Positions 8,541-17,801 of a DNA stretch of 35,318 bases are shown here, piece after piece. The stretch comes from Oscillospiraceae bacterium (GTDB taxonomy: Bacteria > Bacillota > Clostridia > Oscillospirales > WRJC01): assembly GCA_009780985.1 (NCBI GenBank), contig WQYZ01000025.1, positions 1-35,318 on the forward strand. Direction: 5' to 3'. The notes beneath the pieces were generated by a model. The model worked only from the letters and a program-made list of their open reading frames with translations. It ran no database searches and was not told where the DNA came from. The first letter of the stretch is position 1; every line of letters begins with the position of its first letter. The position numbers and the translations under genes were made by a program.

Positions 8541-9884
8541 TTAAAATTTCGTGCCGCATTCGGGGCAGAATTTCGGCGGTTTAGATTGGTCTTCCGGAGT
8601 CCAGCCGCATTTCGGGCAGACGATTTTCTCCGGGCGCGCCTTACCGCATTCAGAACAGAATTTCCCAGTATTAACCGCCCCGCAACCGCACGTCCATGTT
8701 CCCGTGTTTTCGGGTTTCTTCGCGCCGCACTCCTCGCAGAACTTGCCCGTGCTTACATGACCGCAGGCGGCGCACGTCCACGCGTCTGCCGCCGCATTAT
8801 TTGACTGCATCTGCTGTGCCTGTTGAGCTTGCTTTTCGTCCTTTTGTTCTTTAGCCATGTTAAATAAACTCGCCGCCGCGTTTGAACCGCCGGTTCCCTG
8901 CGCCATGCCAAGCCCCATGAAACCGGTCATGGCTCCGGCTTGATTTTTAGCCGCGTCTTCCATGGCGTTAGCCTGCGCCGTGACTAATCTTGCGCCTGCC
9001 ATACCCGGATCGGTATGTATCGCAGTTTCCTGAAGCTGTGCGATTTTCTTCGCCGATTCGTCGTCGACGGTTATGCTCTCGACAGCGAAAGATTTGATTT
9101 CTATACCCCTGTCGGTGCCCCATTTCGGTCCGACTGCTTCATTTACATATTTGCCCAATTCTTCGGGATACATCGTCAACTGATCGTACGGTATTTTTGT
9201 CATCGCGATTTTCCCTAAGGCAGGGTTCAACGCGGACATTATCTCGGCTTTCATTGTCATCATCAAAGTATCTTTTGTATAAACGTCCGTAATATTGCCC
9301 GCCAAATTTTTATAGAACAGCAGCGGGTCTGAGACGTGGAAAGTGTACATTCCGAATCCCTGAACCTGCACGACTATGCTCTTGTCGAAATCCGGGTCGT
9401 AATGTCTGAACGGGATTTTACCCCAGCCTATTTTATTGTTTATTATTTCCTTAGTATTTACATAATAGACTTTCTGCTGGTCCGTAGGCGCGCCTCCGGC
9501 GGCAAATCTCTTGCCTATCTGCATAAAACTGCTCTTTAAATCTTTTAATCCGCCGCCTAAAAGAGACGGCTGAAGCTGGGTGTTATAAACATACTGACCC
9601 GGTTCCGCGCAGTAATCAACGACTTTTCCGTTCTCGATTATCAGCATACACTGACCGTCGGCGACATTGATTTTTGAACCGTTTGAAATTATATTTTCCG
9701 ACCCTTTATTATTTACCGAACGCGACTGCTGTGGTTTTTTGCCTACAGCCATAAGATTACTGTCCGACAAAGAATCGCAGGTTATAAAATCAACCCACTG
9801 GTCGGCTAAAACTCCCCCTACAGAATTGACGCCCGCTCCGACTACTCCGCCTATAGCGTTGGCAGCCATTTGAATCAAACCCAT
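8541..9884 (-). CDS. SPFH domain protein with C-terminal zinc ribbons (YdjI / virion core protein-like)
   Basis: N-terminal SPFH region (MLIIENGKVVDYCAEPGQYVYNTQ..., GIEIKSFAVESITVDDESAKKIAQLQE) and C-terminal repeats WTCAACGHVSTGKFCEECGAKKP, WTCGCGAVNTGKFCSECGK, VCPKCGW...KFCPECGTKF. Confidence 0.88.
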   Translation of the reverse strand: MGLIQMAANAIGGVVGAGVNSVGGVLADQWVDFITCDSLSDSNLMAVGKKPQQSRSVNNKGSENIISNGSKINVADGQCMLIIENGKVVDYCAEPGQYVYNTQLQPSLLGGGLKDLKSSFMQIGKRFAAGGAPTDQQKVYYVNTKEIINNKIGWGKIPFRHYDPDFDKSIVVQVQGFGMYTFHVSDPLLFYKNLAGNITDVYTKDTLMMTMKAEIMSALNPALGKIAMTKIPYDQLTMYPEELGKYVNEAVGPKWGTDRGIEIKSFAVESITVDDESAKKIAQLQETAIHTDPGMAGARLVTAQANAMEDAAKNQAGAMTGFMGLGMAQGTGGSNAAASLFNMAKEQKDEKQAQQAQQMQSNNAAADAWTCAACGHVSTGKFCEECGAKKPENTGTWTCGCGAVNTGKFCSECGKARPEKIVCPKCGWTPEDQSKPPKFCPECGTKF

Positions 9885-10106
9885 ATATCAAAATCTCCTT
9901 TGTAACTTAATTTATTTTCCTAAATTATCGAATTTAATTTAAGTATTATTAATGTAAACTTAAAACAAACTTCATTTTATATCATAAAATATAACAGAAA
10001 TATGTAAAATAAATAACGTAATTTTGTGAATTTTTTGAATAACCACTGACAATTAAGTGTAACTATACACGGCAGAAGAAATGCAGAAGAAAATAAGATA
10101 AATTAG

Positions 10107-10135
10107 TTGCATTTCCTCACTCGATATGATATACT
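10107..10135 (+). promoter_or_regulatory. Sigma-A-type promoter for amino-acid ABC importer
   Basis: TTGCAT - 17 nt - TATACT upstream of the SBP gene. Confidence 0.65.
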
Positions 10136-10169
10136 ATATATTATATTAAATACATAAGGAGTGATTCTG

Positions 10170-10994
10170 TTGAAGAAATTTTCAATATTTTCAGTATTTA
10201 TTTTATTATTTCTAATCGTATTACCGATATTTACAGCAGCCGGCTGTGCGTCTGCGACCGGCAAACTGGCAAAAATTCAAAGTAAAGGCGAAATTGTGGT
10301 GTACACCGACCCCAATTTTCCTCCTTTTGAATCCTCAGACGGCAACGGGGTTAAGGGAGTGGATATTGAAATTGCCAAGGCTATTGCAACGGAACTTGGC
10401 GTGACGGCTACGTTTAAAGAGGCAAATTTTGACTCGATTTTAATGGCTATAAAAGGCGGCAAGGGCGATATCGCAATTTCAGGTTTTACTATTACGGATG
10501 AACGGAAGAAAAGCGTGGATTTTTCGGAACCGTATATCGAATCTGTGCAATATTTAATTCTGCCGAATGATTCGACCATTGCAGTTATGGAAGATTTAGC
10601 CGGAAAAAGAGTCGGAGTGGCGAAAGGCTACACAGGTCAGTTTTTAATGGACAGTGAAACAAGTAAGGACGATAATGGCAATGCGGGAGTTTTATATAAC
10701 AAAAACACGCAAATTAAAGAATATAACAGCGCAATGGAGGCAGTATTGGACATGAACGCGGGAAGAATTGACGCCGTAGTAATGGACCAGTATGTGGCGG
10801 AAAATATTGTGTCGCAGAACGCCGACATTCAGGCAATAGAATTAGTTTATCAAAACGGAAGTGCCGCTTCCGAAGAATATGGAGTGGCGGTTCCGAAAGG
10901 CAACGAGGATTTAGTGGAAAAAATAAATCAGGTGATTGAACAGCTCAAAGCAGATGGGAAAATTCCCGAATGGATGGTTCAATTTTCTCAATAA
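10170..10994 (+). CDS. Polar amino-acid ABC transporter substrate-binding lipoprotein
   Basis: Lipobox TAAGC; GEIVVYTDPNFPPFESSDGNGVKGVDIEIAKAIATELGV (SBP_bac_3). AAGGAG lies 8 nt upstream of TTG 10170 (track start 10161 overlaps the SD). Confidence 0.93.
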   Translation: MKKFSIFSVFILLFLIVLPIFTAAGCASATGKLAKIQSKGEIVVYTDPNFPPFESSDGNGVKGVDIEIAKAIATELGVTATFKEANFDSILMAIKGGKGDIAISGFTITDERKKSVDFSEPYIESVQYLILPNDSTIAVMEDLAGKRVGVAKGYTGQFLMDSETSKDDNGNAGVLYNKNTQIKEYNSAMEAVLDMNAGRIDAVVMDQYVAENIVSQNADIQAIELVYQNGSAASEEYGVAVPKGNEDLVEKINQVIEQLKADGKIPEWMVQFSQ

Positions 10995-11016
10995 CGATTA
11001 ATGTATATTTTTATTT

Positions 11017-11064
11017 GTATGGGCGGACATGCTGAACAGAGTTCGGCAATTCGTCCGCCTATAC
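11017..11064. repeat. Large two-tier inverted repeat between SBP and permease genes
   Basis: GTATGGGCGGAC...GTCCGCCTATAC outer arms (1 mismatch), inner GCTGAAC-AGA-GTTCGGC. Confidence 0.8.
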
Positions 11065-11112
11065 TTTCTGTCTGAATAAAAATCGTATATTTTGGGAGAA
11101 AATTAAAAAATT

Positions 11113-11823
11113 ATGAAACAAGTATGGGATTGGCTGACTTATCAAATTCATATTACTTTTGTCGAAGCAGACCGTTATAAGCTGTTTTTGGAAGGTTTCC
11201 GCAATACGCTTATAATAGCGGTAGGCGCGGCGGCAATCGGCGTAATAATCGGTTCGATAGTGGCGATGGTGCGCGTATATCATGCGCAGACTGGCCGCCT
11301 GAAAATCATCGATGCTGTGTTTGGCGCGTACTTGGCGGTATTCCGCGGCACGCCTATTGTAGTCCAGCTTTTAATCATGTATTATATCGTTTTCCAAAGC
11401 GTCGACAACGGTTTGATTGTGGCAGTTCTGGCGTTCGGTATCAATTCAGGCTCATATGTGGCGGAAATTATCCGCGCCGGGATCTTAGCCGTCGATATCG
11501 GTCAGACTGAAGCCGGACGCTCGCTTGGATTGTCCGCTTTAAAAACCCTGACGCTTATCGTACTGCCGCAGGCGGTTAAAAACATTCTGCCGGCGTTGGG
11601 CAACGAGTTTATCACGCTGCTGAAAGAAACATCGGTTGCCGGATATGTTGCGATAAGGGATTTGGCAAGGGCGGGCGAGAATGTGCGTTCCGTCACTTTG
11701 GAACCGTATTTTTCGCTTCTGTTTATCGCGTTGGTCTATTTTATTTTGGTGCTTTGCCTGACTAAACTGCTTAAAATCGCTGAAAGGGGGCTGGCAAAAA
11801 GTGACAGAAGTAATAGGCGTTAA
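11113..11823 (+). CDS. Amino-acid ABC transporter permease (His/Glu/Gln/Arg type)
   Basis: [23 protein letters not shown]..., [61 protein letters not shown]. Confidence 0.95.
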   Translation: MKQVWDWLTYQIHITFVEADRYKLFLEGFRNTLIIAVGAAAIGVIIGSIVAMVRVYHAQTGRLKIIDAVFGAYLAVFRGTPIVVQLLIMYYIVFQSVDNGLIVAVLAFGINSGSYVAEIIRAGILAVDIGQTEAGRSLGLSALKTLTLIVLPQAVKNILPALGNEFITLLKETSVAGYVAIRDLARAGENVRSVTLEPYFSLLFIALVYFILVLCLTKLLKIAERGLAKSDRSNRR

Positions 11824-12532
11824 AGATTTACATAAAAGTTTCGGTGAAATTGAGGTATTGAAAGGCATTAATTACACTGTTAATAAAGGCGAAAAAATCG
11901 TTATTGTCGGTCCGAGCGGCTCCGGCAAAAGCACTTTTCTGCGCTGCCTTAATCTTCTGGAACAGCCGACTTTCGGACAAATTGTTTTTGACGGGGAGGA
12001 TATTACCCATGCGAATAAACGTCTGAATCAGGTGCGGCAGAAAATGGGCATGGTCTTTCAGAATTTTAATTTATTCCCGCATTTAACCGTGAGAAATAAT
12101 ATCACATTGGCGCCGGTTCAGCTTAAAGTAATGAGCGGCGAAGAAGCGAACCGCCGCGCGGACGCTCTGCTGACCCGTATCGGTCTGTTGGATAAAGCCG
12201 AAACTTACCCGAATATGCTTTCGGGCGGGCAGAAACAGCGCATTGCCATTTTGCGGTCATTGGCTATGAATCCCGACGTTATGCTGTTTGACGAGCCAAC
12301 ATCCGCTTTAGACCCCGAAATGGTGGGCGAGGTTTTATCGCTGATGAAAGACTTAGCCGCCGACGGCATGACAATGATTGTGGTGACGCATGAAATGGGG
12401 TTTGCCAAAGAAGTGGCGACAAGCGTGCTGTTTATGGACGGAGGTCAGATTTTGGAGGAAGCTCCGCCGGAGCAGTTTTTCACATCCCCCAAACACCCGC
12501 GATTAGTGGATTTTTTATCTAAAGTGCTGTGA
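11801..12532 (+). CDS. Amino-acid ABC transporter ATP-binding protein (GlnQ-like)
   Basis: Walker [10 protein letters not shown], signature [10 protein letters not shown], Walker [15 protein letters not shown]; overlaps the permease end by 23 nt. Confidence 0.96.
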   Translation: MTEVIGVKDLHKSFGEIEVLKGINYTVNKGEKIVIVGPSGSGKSTFLRCLNLLEQPTFGQIVFDGEDITHANKRLNQVRQKMGMVFQNFNLFPHLTVRNNITLAPVQLKVMSGEEANRRADALLTRIGLLDKAETYPNMLSGGQKQRIAILRSLAMNPDVMLFDEPTSALDPEMVGEVLSLMKDLAADGMTMIVVTHEMGFAKEVATSVLFMDGGQILEEAPPEQFFTSPKHPRLVDFLSKVL

Positions 12533-12565
12533 AAATTTCAAAAAACTTATTTATAGATATATCAA

Positions 12566-12596
12566 AGAAACGCCGCGATAAAACAGCGTTTTTTGC
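12566..12596 (+). terminator. Probable intrinsic terminator of the ABC importer
   Basis: AAACGC-CGCGATAAAACA-GCGTTTTTTG. Confidence 0.55.
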
Positions 12597-12614
12597 ACTA
12601 TTCCGGTTATTTGT

Positions 12615-14135
12615 TTATTGAAAAGCAGCCAGAAATGTATCGAGAGCTTTCTGATATTTATTTATGTTCTGGTCGTATTCTGACGCAAATTTGAACGAGG
12701 CGTCATTTACGCATGTGCGAACCATCCAGCCGGCATTGCCAAGCTGAGATGAAAATACTATTCCGAAATCGCAACTCAAGCCTTGGCGGATAATATCAAG
12801 CATGTCTTTGGACTCGTCGTCTCTAGCATATTTGCTCTTTAACGCTATATCGTAATATGCGGGAACAACGATTTTATTGCTTGCAACACATAACGCTTCA
12901 GTTATCAGTCCGGTAAAGTCAACATCTTTTACGTCAACAGGTATTCCGAACATAGTATGCTGGTCGCGTGACGAAGTTTTATACTGAGCCTGGTCTTTTG
13001 TCTGTTTAGGGTACGGCAGTATACCAAAATCCGTTTCAGTAGCTCTTAACTTTTCCGCGTCGCTTAATGTCGTCGGGAAAAATAAAATCTGATTGTCGGC
13101 GAACATATTGAGAACCATAGCGAGCAGTTGGTCATACTGATTGGAACTTATTAATTTTTTGAAATCAGGATTTTGACCGGTGTATGTCATACTGTCCGTA
13201 GAAGTCGCGAGATTATACATTGTCTGCGCCAAATTTAACACTTCCGGCGAGCCGAGATTAAAATACGGCACGCCCTTATCATCTTTCAATGTTGTCGGAA
13301 TATTGAACGCATTATGAAAATTGTTGAAAAACAAATCGTCGTCAAACAGCGCGCCGTACCGGTCTTCGCTGTACATTTTGCCGTCGCCGTTTAAATCTGC
13401 CGATACCCCTTTACACATCTCAATCATTTTATCGAGCGTCCATTCGCCATTTTTTACGAGAGTATACGGGTCGTCAAGATTGAAATTTTTAAGCATTCCT
13501 TTGTTAAAAAATATCACGTAAATAGTTTCCCAAAGATTTGTGGTTATATCGCCGGGCACAATATACAGTTTTCCATTTATCGTAAGTTCGTTGACGGCGT
13601 TCTGTGACCACCACGGTTCAGTCAGCCGCAAATGCGGGACGTCGAGAAGATTAAGATATAAGCCCGCGCTTATCATATTGCCTATATACGCCTCGTAGCC
13701 GTCAACCAAATCATATGCTCCGTCGCCGGACATGATTGAAGCTTTCAGCGTATTTATAAAAGTATCCTGATCCCCCCATTCCCCGGGAACAGGTATAACG
13801 TTTATTTTTACGTCATATTTATCTTCTACTGTCTGATTGCGTTTGAATACTGCGTCGTTTATAACGTCCCCGTTTTCTTCTTCGACGGAAAACTGCGCAA
13901 CCTGCGACGCTCTGGACATGATGTTAAACTCTCTTCCGTCATATGTTTTTTCGTCAAGGCCGTCGAATATATTTTCGGCGGTTGTCGTATTTTGGCTTGC
14001 GCCGTCGGATATATCGACGGCGGACGTGTCTGATTTATTATTGTCCGTATTGCTTTTGCTGCCTCCGCACGCCAAAAACAAAGGCAGAAGAACAACAATC
14101 ACGCCAATCAACGCTATTTTTTTCATTTTATTCAT
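12615..14135 (-). CDS. Extracellular solute-binding lipoprotein (ABC-type), paralogue-like to 1007-2500
   Basis: Lipobox-like LFLACGGSKS; VEDKYDVKINVIPVP, VKNGEWTLDKMIEMCKGVSADLNGDGKMYSEDRYG parallels LDGKWTLDAFESLIKDKTKDLNGDGTLDKSDFYG. Confidence 0.85.
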   Translation of the reverse strand: MNKMKKIALIGVIVVLLPLFLACGGSKSNTDNNKSDTSAVDISDGASQNTTTAENIFDGLDEKTYDGREFNIMSRASQVAQFSVEEENGDVINDAVFKRNQTVEDKYDVKINVIPVPGEWGDQDTFINTLKASIMSGDGAYDLVDGYEAYIGNMISAGLYLNLLDVPHLRLTEPWWSQNAVNELTINGKLYIVPGDITTNLWETIYVIFFNKGMLKNFNLDDPYTLVKNGEWTLDKMIEMCKGVSADLNGDGKMYSEDRYGALFDDDLFFNNFHNAFNIPTTLKDDKGVPYFNLGSPEVLNLAQTMYNLATSTDSMTYTGQNPDFKKLISSNQYDQLLAMVLNMFADNQILFFPTTLSDAEKLRATETDFGILPYPKQTKDQAQYKTSSRDQHTMFGIPVDVKDVDFTGLITEALCVASNKIVVPAYYDIALKSKYARDDESKDMLDIIRQGLSCDFGIVFSSQLGNAGWMVRTCVNDASFKFASEYDQNINKYQKALDTFLAAFQ

Positions 14136-14277
14136 ATGGGTTATCCTTTCAATATAATTTTTAATCGACTTTCAGCATAATATTAACTCAATTTTAATAG
14201 AAAAATATGAACGTTAAATAAATAATTTTCATAAATTACTTTCAAAATTATACATATTTTTAAGATATTATAAATTT

Positions 14278-14304
14278 GTAGGGGCGGTAATATGCCGCCC
14301 GTAG
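14278..14304. repeat. GTAGGGGCGG...CCGCCCGTAG hairpin upstream of cyclodeaminase gene
   Basis: GGGCGGTAATATGCCGCCC stem-loop, immediately 5' of the SD. Confidence 0.65.
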
Positions 14305-14318
14305 AAAAAGGAGAAATT

Positions 14319-14942
14319 ATGAAAAACATACATGAAGAATTACTTGCAGATTTTATACAACAACTATCTTCGAAAGATCCAATACCCGGCGGAGGGGGAG
14401 CAAGCGCACTAATCGGCGCAGTAAGCGCGGCATTATGTTCCATGGTGGCAAACCTGACATCTGGAAAGAAAAAATATATGGAATATCAGGCGGATATTGA
14501 CGAAATCCTTAGATTTACATCAATATCGGTTCCAAAACTGTTGGACCTGATTGAAAAGGACGCCGAAGTATTTGAGCCTCTTTCCGCCGCTTACGGTATT
14601 CCAAAAGATGCGACGGGCAGAGATGAAATACTCGAAAACGCGCTTGTTGCGGCGTGTTCCGTGCCAATACAAATATTAACAGAAATATCGGTTATTGTAG
14701 ATATTATAGAAAGCCTTTACGTAAAAGGCTCAAGGCTTCTGATAAGCGATGTTGCAGTCGCGGCTTCAGCCTGCCGTTGCGCTATAGAAAGCGCAATAAT
14801 GAACGTTTATATTAACACTAAACTGATGAAAAACCGGGATTACGCAACTCAGGTAAATGCAGAAGCAGAGGCTATATTCAGCGACGGCGTAAGACGATGC
14901 GACGCGGTATATCAAAAAATCAGCGATGAATTGAGGTCATAA
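14319..14942 (+). CDS. Cyclodeaminase/cyclohydrolase family protein (FchA/FTCD C-terminal-like)
   Basis: ELLADFIQQLSSKDPIPGGGGASALIGAVSAALCSMVANLTSGKKKY; start trimmed to ATG 14319 with AAAGGAG. Confidence 0.88.
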   Translation: MKNIHEELLADFIQQLSSKDPIPGGGGASALIGAVSAALCSMVANLTSGKKKYMEYQADIDEILRFTSISVPKLLDLIEKDAEVFEPLSAAYGIPKDATGRDEILENALVAACSVPIQILTEISVIVDIIESLYVKGSRLLISDVAVAASACRCAIESAIMNVYINTKLMKNRDYATQVNAEAEAIFSDGVRRCDAVYQKISDELRS

Positions 14943-14944
14943 TT

Positions 14945-15793
14945 ATGCAGGAATTAAAAGGTATGCCGGTCGTGAACATGCTGAACGAAAATTTTTTAAC
15001 GCAGACCGGAATATTAAAAACTAAAGGGATTACCCCCAGACTCGCGGCAGTGCGAATCGGCGAACGGGACGACGATATATCCTACGAAAAAGGAATAATA
15101 AAACGGTTTTCCGCAGTTAATGCCGAAGTTAAAATAACTGTTCTGCCGGCTGACGTATCTCAGAATGAACTCGAAGAAACGATAACGTCTCTTAATCATG
15201 ACAAAACTGTGCACGGAATATTATTATTCCGACCTTTGCCGAAACATCTTTCTTTAGAGCCAATAACGTTTATTATATCCAAAGATAAAGACGTAGACTG
15301 TATGGGAATAGTTAATACCGCCAACGTTTTTGCGGGCAATAAAAAGGGATATGCCCCCTGTACACCCCAAGGTGTAATTGAAATGCTCGACTATTACGGA
15401 ATCGACGTATCGGGTAAGAAAGCCGTGATTGTCGGTCGAAGTTTAGTTGCGGGGAAACCGCTCGCAATGCTGCTGCTTGATAAAAATGCAACGGTCACGA
15501 TTTGCCATACAAAAACGCTGAATCTCGCAAACGAATGTAAAACGGCGGATATACTGATATCCTGCGCGGGTGTCGCAAAAATGATAACTTCTGATTTCAC
15601 AAATCCCGACCAAACCGTTATCGACGTAGGCATTAATATGCTTGACGGAAAATTATGCGGCGACGTTGATTTTGATGATGTAAAAGATAAAGTGAAAGCT
15701 GTTACTCCCGTGCCCGGAGGAGTAGGAACAGTGACGACTTCCGTACTTTTAAAACATACGATAAACAGCGCGTTAAAAAATATTGATTTGTAG
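14945..15793 (+). CDS. folD: FolD-like methylenetetrahydrofolate dehydrogenase (cyclohydrolase Lys apparently absent)
   Basis: HGILLFRPLPKHL, KDVDCMG, YAPCTPQGVIEMLDYYGIDVSGKKAVIVGRSLVAGKPLAMLLLDKNATVTICHTKT, AVTPVPGGVGTVTTSVLLKHT. Confidence 0.9.
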   Translation: MQELKGMPVVNMLNENFLTQTGILKTKGITPRLAAVRIGERDDDISYEKGIIKRFSAVNAEVKITVLPADVSQNELEETITSLNHDKTVHGILLFRPLPKHLSLEPITFIISKDKDVDCMGIVNTANVFAGNKKGYAPCTPQGVIEMLDYYGIDVSGKKAVIVGRSLVAGKPLAMLLLDKNATVTICHTKTLNLANECKTADILISCAGVAKMITSDFTNPDQTVIDVGINMLDGKLCGDVDFDDVKDKVKAVTPVPGGVGTVTTSVLLKHTINSALKNIDL

Positions 15794-15800
15794 GACGCGT

Positions 15801-16598
15801 CTATTTATTCGTCGTTAATTTTGCCAATTTTTCTCTGGCGAATTTTGCTAATCCCTCAATTTGCAGTTCAAAGCATGCTTTGCCTTCCTCGGTTGAGGCT
15901 TCATTTGCAGGTTTTCCTGTGCTGATTGCGAGATTAGGGTTTTCATACCCGTCGTTAGCCTGCAAATTTACCCGCCCGTCCGTCAGATACATCATCATAC
16001 TGGTTTCATAAAATCCGGCATGGTCTGAATACCGTTTCGGATTTTCTTTTTCCAATACCGTATATTCCATTGTAAAGCATACAGGTTCAGTCCCGTCGTC
16101 CGATTTCAATTCATAACATATTTCATCAAATAAATACTGCTGCGTTAAAGCATTATGACCAGAAACTATAATAACAAGTTTAAATCCCCTAGACAAATAA
16201 TTTTCGCAAGCCGCTTTGATAAACTTTTTCAAAATCTCGTCGGGCATTTTATAAAACGACCCCGGCAGTTGAAAGCCTGCAACGGCATCCATTCCGCACC
16301 CCAAACCGTATCCTAAATCCCTTGTGCCGTCCGTCGCGAAATAAATCGGCGGCATAACAACTCCGCCAGTCTTTTTCGCCGTTTCCACGCAGAGCGACTC
16401 CGCCTTTATGGTATCGCACCCAAGCGGGTTCTGACGCCCATGCCATTCGACGGTTCCCACAGGCTGAAACGCTACGGGGAATTGGTCGAGGATATTAAGC
16501 AGTTCGCCGGGACGGAGGTACTGTATCCGCACTTCTTCCGGTATCGGTTCGAAATGAACAGATTCTTTTACTTTTTCAGGTTCATAATATTTTTTCAT
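15801..16598 (-). CDS. Creatininase family protein
   Basis: FQPVGTVEWHGRQNPLGCDTIKAESL, VIIVSGHNALTQQ, SDHAGFYETSMMMYL. Start trimmed to ATG 16598 (GGAGGT upstream). Confidence 0.82.
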   Translation of the reverse strand: MKKYYEPEKVKESVHFEPIPEEVRIQYLRPGELLNILDQFPVAFQPVGTVEWHGRQNPLGCDTIKAESLCVETAKKTGGVVMPPIYFATDGTRDLGYGLGCGMDAVAGFQLPGSFYKMPDEILKKFIKAACENYLSRGFKLVIIVSGHNALTQQYLFDEICYELKSDDGTEPVCFTMEYTVLEKENPKRYSDHAGFYETSMMMYLTDGRVNLQANDGYENPNLAISTGKPANEASTEEGKACFELQIEGLAKFAREKLAKLTTNK

Positions 16599-16636
16599 AA
16601 TTATTTTTACCTCCATTTATTGTTTATTATATTTCA

Positions 16637-17761
16637 TTACGTCAAAAAGACTTTTTTCACGGCTTCAAGATAACCATATCCGTACAAATCGTCCGGCAGC
16701 AAATACGACGTTTCTGTCCATTCGTTCCAACTGTTGATTGTTATAAGCGGCGGTTGGACCGGGTGAATGTCGGCATATTTTTTTGCGTGTCCAAGAGCTT
16801 TCGCAAAATTTTCGGGAGTGTTGTTTTTTACTATGCCGGGTTTGAATTCATAAAATCTCGGATTGTTGTCCCACCCTATCGAAACATGCGGGAAATATGG
16901 CTTTTTATATGTTTTTTCGTTGATTTCCCAGTGCCTGAGCACGTCTGCCACAATTTCGTTATAATCCCTGTCGATATTTACAAAATGAACAAATTGATAA
17001 TTGGTAAAACTGTCAAACCCCAGTTTATCAAAAAGTTCCTGCGTCGTTTCGGTTCTGCCTCTGTCAAATCCGCTTAAATCGCTTAAATTATGCGCGTAAT
17101 CTCCCCACTTTGTCAGTTGCAGGTGCAGACCATTCAAGCCGGATTTCACGCACTCGTTGCGAAACCAGTCAAGTGCGGAAACAGTGTTGTCAATCCCGTC
17201 AAGACCGCGTATCAGATTGTCTATGTCGTATATCATAAACACAGGCTTGCCGTCTATCTGATAATACAGCGGGGATTTGAAATATTTTTCTATGACGCGT
17301 TTTGCTATAATCTCAAACTCTTTTCTGTCAACCGCGCCGTCCCAGATTATATTATCCTGTTCCCATGAATTTCTTATATCCCATGTGTTGTTGGCTGTAT
17401 GATTTGCCCACATGAGATAAAATTTCATTTTGCCGTTATTTTTCGCTTTCAGAAAACCATCATTCAGACAGTTTTCCAGAAACGGACGCCTGTCATACCA
17501 GTACCAATCGTAGATAAAAACGTTTACGCCGTGGTCTGTGGCGGCTTCGATTTGCATTTCCATAACATACGGGTCAGCCTCGTTGACATATCCCCATAAA
17601 GGCTTGCGGGGCCATGAATGTTCCGGGAACTTTTTCACAGCATTTTTGACGGACTGCCATTCGCCTATACCCTCTGCCCAGAACATTCTTGTTCTTTTTT
17701 CGTCGCCGGTATATGCGGGCCATACATACGCCGCGACGTCGTATTTGTTTTTTGTTGACAT
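16637..17761 (-). CDS. Glycoside hydrolase family 99-like / WbsX-like protein
   Basis: VAAYVWPAYTGDEKRTRMFWAEGIGEWQSVK, HGVNVFIYDWYWYDRRPFLENCL, PLITINSWNEWTETSYLLPDDLYGYGYLEAVK. Confidence 0.8.
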   Translation of the reverse strand: MSTKNKYDVAAYVWPAYTGDEKRTRMFWAEGIGEWQSVKNAVKKFPEHSWPRKPLWGYVNEADPYVMEMQIEAATDHGVNVFIYDWYWYDRRPFLENCLNDGFLKAKNNGKMKFYLMWANHTANNTWDIRNSWEQDNIIWDGAVDRKEFEIIAKRVIEKYFKSPLYYQIDGKPVFMIYDIDNLIRGLDGIDNTVSALDWFRNECVKSGLNGLHLQLTKWGDYAHNLSDLSGFDRGRTETTQELFDKLGFDSFTNYQFVHFVNIDRDYNEIVADVLRHWEINEKTYKKPYFPHVSIGWDNNPRFYEFKPGIVKNNTPENFAKALGHAKKYADIHPVQPPLITINSWNEWTETSYLLPDDLYGYGYLEAVKKVFLT

Positions 17762-17801
17762 ATTTGCTCTCCCTAAATTTTATGTTTATTTATAATAATT
17801 T

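Noticed and set aside
8551-8804. Plus-strand ORFs (8551-8760, 8586-8804) with HSGQNF / PHSEQNF-like repeats
   Set aside because: Antisense readout of the repeated zinc-ribbon CGxCG...KFCxECG codons in the SPFH gene.
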